Below, one piece after another: positions 63,347-64,000 of a stretch of 64,000 nt of DNA. Below the pieces are notes generated by a model that was given only the letters and a program-made list of their open reading frames with translations, did not search any database and was not told the DNA's origin. Position 1 is the stretch's first letter. Every line of letters starts with the position of its first letter. The position numbers were made by a program, and so were the translations under genes. This stretch comes from Nocardia sp. NBC_01327 (lineage in GTDB: Bacteria > Actinomycetota > Actinomycetes > Mycobacteriales > Mycobacteriaceae): assembly GCF_035958815.1 (NCBI RefSeq), contig NZ_CP108383.1, forward strand, positions 930,001-994,000. Direction: 5' to 3'.

Positions 63347-64000
63347 CGGCGCATCCAGGCGCGCGTGCCCGCCGAAGCGCAGGACCGGGCGGCCACCTCC
63401 GCCGCATGCCGCAGTGCGAGCGGGAAAGGCTCACCCGCGGTGTGGAAGTGGCAGAACGCGCCGTGCAGGATATCGCCCGCGCCGAGCGTATCCACCGCCT
63501 CGGTCGCCGGGACCGCGATCGTGCCGCGTTCGCCCGGCATCGAGTACGTGATCGGTTGTGCGCCATGGGTGATCGCGACCTGCGGTACGCCGGCGCCGTG
63601 CAGGTGGTCGAATACCGCATCATCCGAATCCGCCGGCACCCCGGGCGGTGTGAAGGCGGCTGAACAGATGGCGATATCGACCAGCGGTAGTAGATCGCTG
63701 TGCACCTCGCGCCAGCGTCCGGCATCCAGCACCACCGGTACGCCTGCCCGGCGCGCCGCCGCCGCGAGCCGCAGTGCGGGCTCGGCATAGTGCCCGTCCA
63801 CCAGCACCACCGCCGCACTGTGCAGGTGTTCGGCGGCGGTGCTGTCGAACGGAGCGTGCACCCGGGAACCGTCCAGCGACACGATGGTGCGGGTGGCCGC
63901 GGCAGTGGCGACAATGATCGAGGACACCGGCGGCTGCTGATCACCATCGGGGGTGAGATCGGTGATCCCCACCCCGTGCAATGCCAGATCACCGCGAATC
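63343..64000 (-). CDS. PfkB-family carbohydrate kinase (5' part outside window)
   Basis: At least 219 residues, open to the window edge, so the N terminus is missing. RGDLALHGVGITDLTPDG belongs to the lid/core sheet, and AVDTLGAGDILHGAF is the PfkB signature 2 with the catalytic Asp. Ribokinase/fructokinase-like, substrate unknown. Convergent with the upstream kinase; the two stop codons overlap in CTAG. Confidence 0.88.
   Translation of the reverse strand, partial: IRGDLALHGVGITDLTPDGDQQPPVSSIIVATAAATRTIVSLDGSRVHAPFDSTAAEHLHSAAVVLVDGHYAEPALRLAAAARRAGVPVVLDAGRWREVHSDLLPLVDIAICSAAFTPPGVPADSDDAVFDHLHGAGVPQVAITHGAQPITYSMPGERGTIAVPATEAVDTLGAGDILHGAFCHFHTAGEPFPLALRHAAEVAARSCASAGTRAWMRR

Noticed and set aside
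1..64000. Insertion sequences, rRNA genes, classical secondary-metabolite or defence islands
   Set aside because: No transposase, terminal repeats, rRNA blocks, PKS/NRPS modules or known defence genes were seen in any frame.

Overview
The window is high-GC actinobacterial DNA. From about position 1 to 35,240, and again from 49,400 to 54,325, gene order matches the Mycobacterium tuberculosis block Rv3680-Rv3644c and Rv3628-Rv3624c, read in the opposite orientation. The gene set between these blocks and the proteins themselves are not mycobacterial. Together with an oligopeptide ABC operon, a complete Tad-like pilus locus and many leaderless starts, this points to Nocardia or a close relative in the order Mycobacteriales. 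The genus is inferred from protein resemblance only.

Region by region. 1-18,967 holds an ArsA-type ATPase (cut by the window edge), DUF4177, RidA, an MBL hydrolase, crp, nth, a TlpA-like lipoprotein, a NUDIX hydrolase, the acid-resistance protease MarP, an EphE-like hydrolase, a holin-superfamily membrane protein, nhaA with a structured leader, acs, the dppABCD peptide importer and a degenerate Fic-fold protein. 18,968-20,566 is an RNA-rich stretch. A probable Ms1-type RNA (minus strand, perfect CRP palindrome over its promoter) and a 6C RNA (plus strand) flank one HAD phosphatase gene, and two perfect DnaA boxes precede ssd. 20,567-26,679 is the ssd-tadA-tadB-tadC-flp-tadE-tadG-like operon. 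Its tadA-tadB gap carries a degenerate ~56-bp tandem repeat and a train of small overlapping reading frames. 26,680-35,416 is an AT-rich gap, a DUF1998 helicase, cspA, topA, a DinB-like protein, holB and tRNA-Thr(CGT).

35,417-49,389 is the variable part. It holds a MarR remnant beside the tRNA, cystathionine beta-synthase, a TetR-controlled SDR/DapB-like pair, a Pro/Gln/Gly-rich membrane-anchored protein, DUF2752, a cysteine-desulfurase-like gene behind a SAM-IV-type riboswitch, heme oxygenase with an IdeR-like iron box, LysE, a flavin reductase, a YbaK protein, an internally shortened OHCU-decarboxylase-like protein, a dienoyl-CoA isomerase-like crotonase and a DHA2 exporter. 49,407-54,325 is the conserved ppa / dacB-metalloprotease-tilS-hpt block. 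54,732-64,000 carries a LysR regulator, an amidase, a tandem receptor-kinase/pseudokinase pair with planctomycete-like N-terminal domains and six-helix C-terminal membrane domains, and two sugar/nucleoside-type kinases that converge on a shared CTAG stop.

Common threads are cAMP/CRP control (crp with a possible own site, and the CRP palindrome at the Ms1-type RNA), envelope and acid stress (MarP, DacB, Tad), and sulfur and iron handling by RNA- or metal-responsive elements. At least ten genes have a TANNNT -10 box 6-8 nt before the start codon and no Shine-Dalgarno, as expected for leaderless mRNAs.
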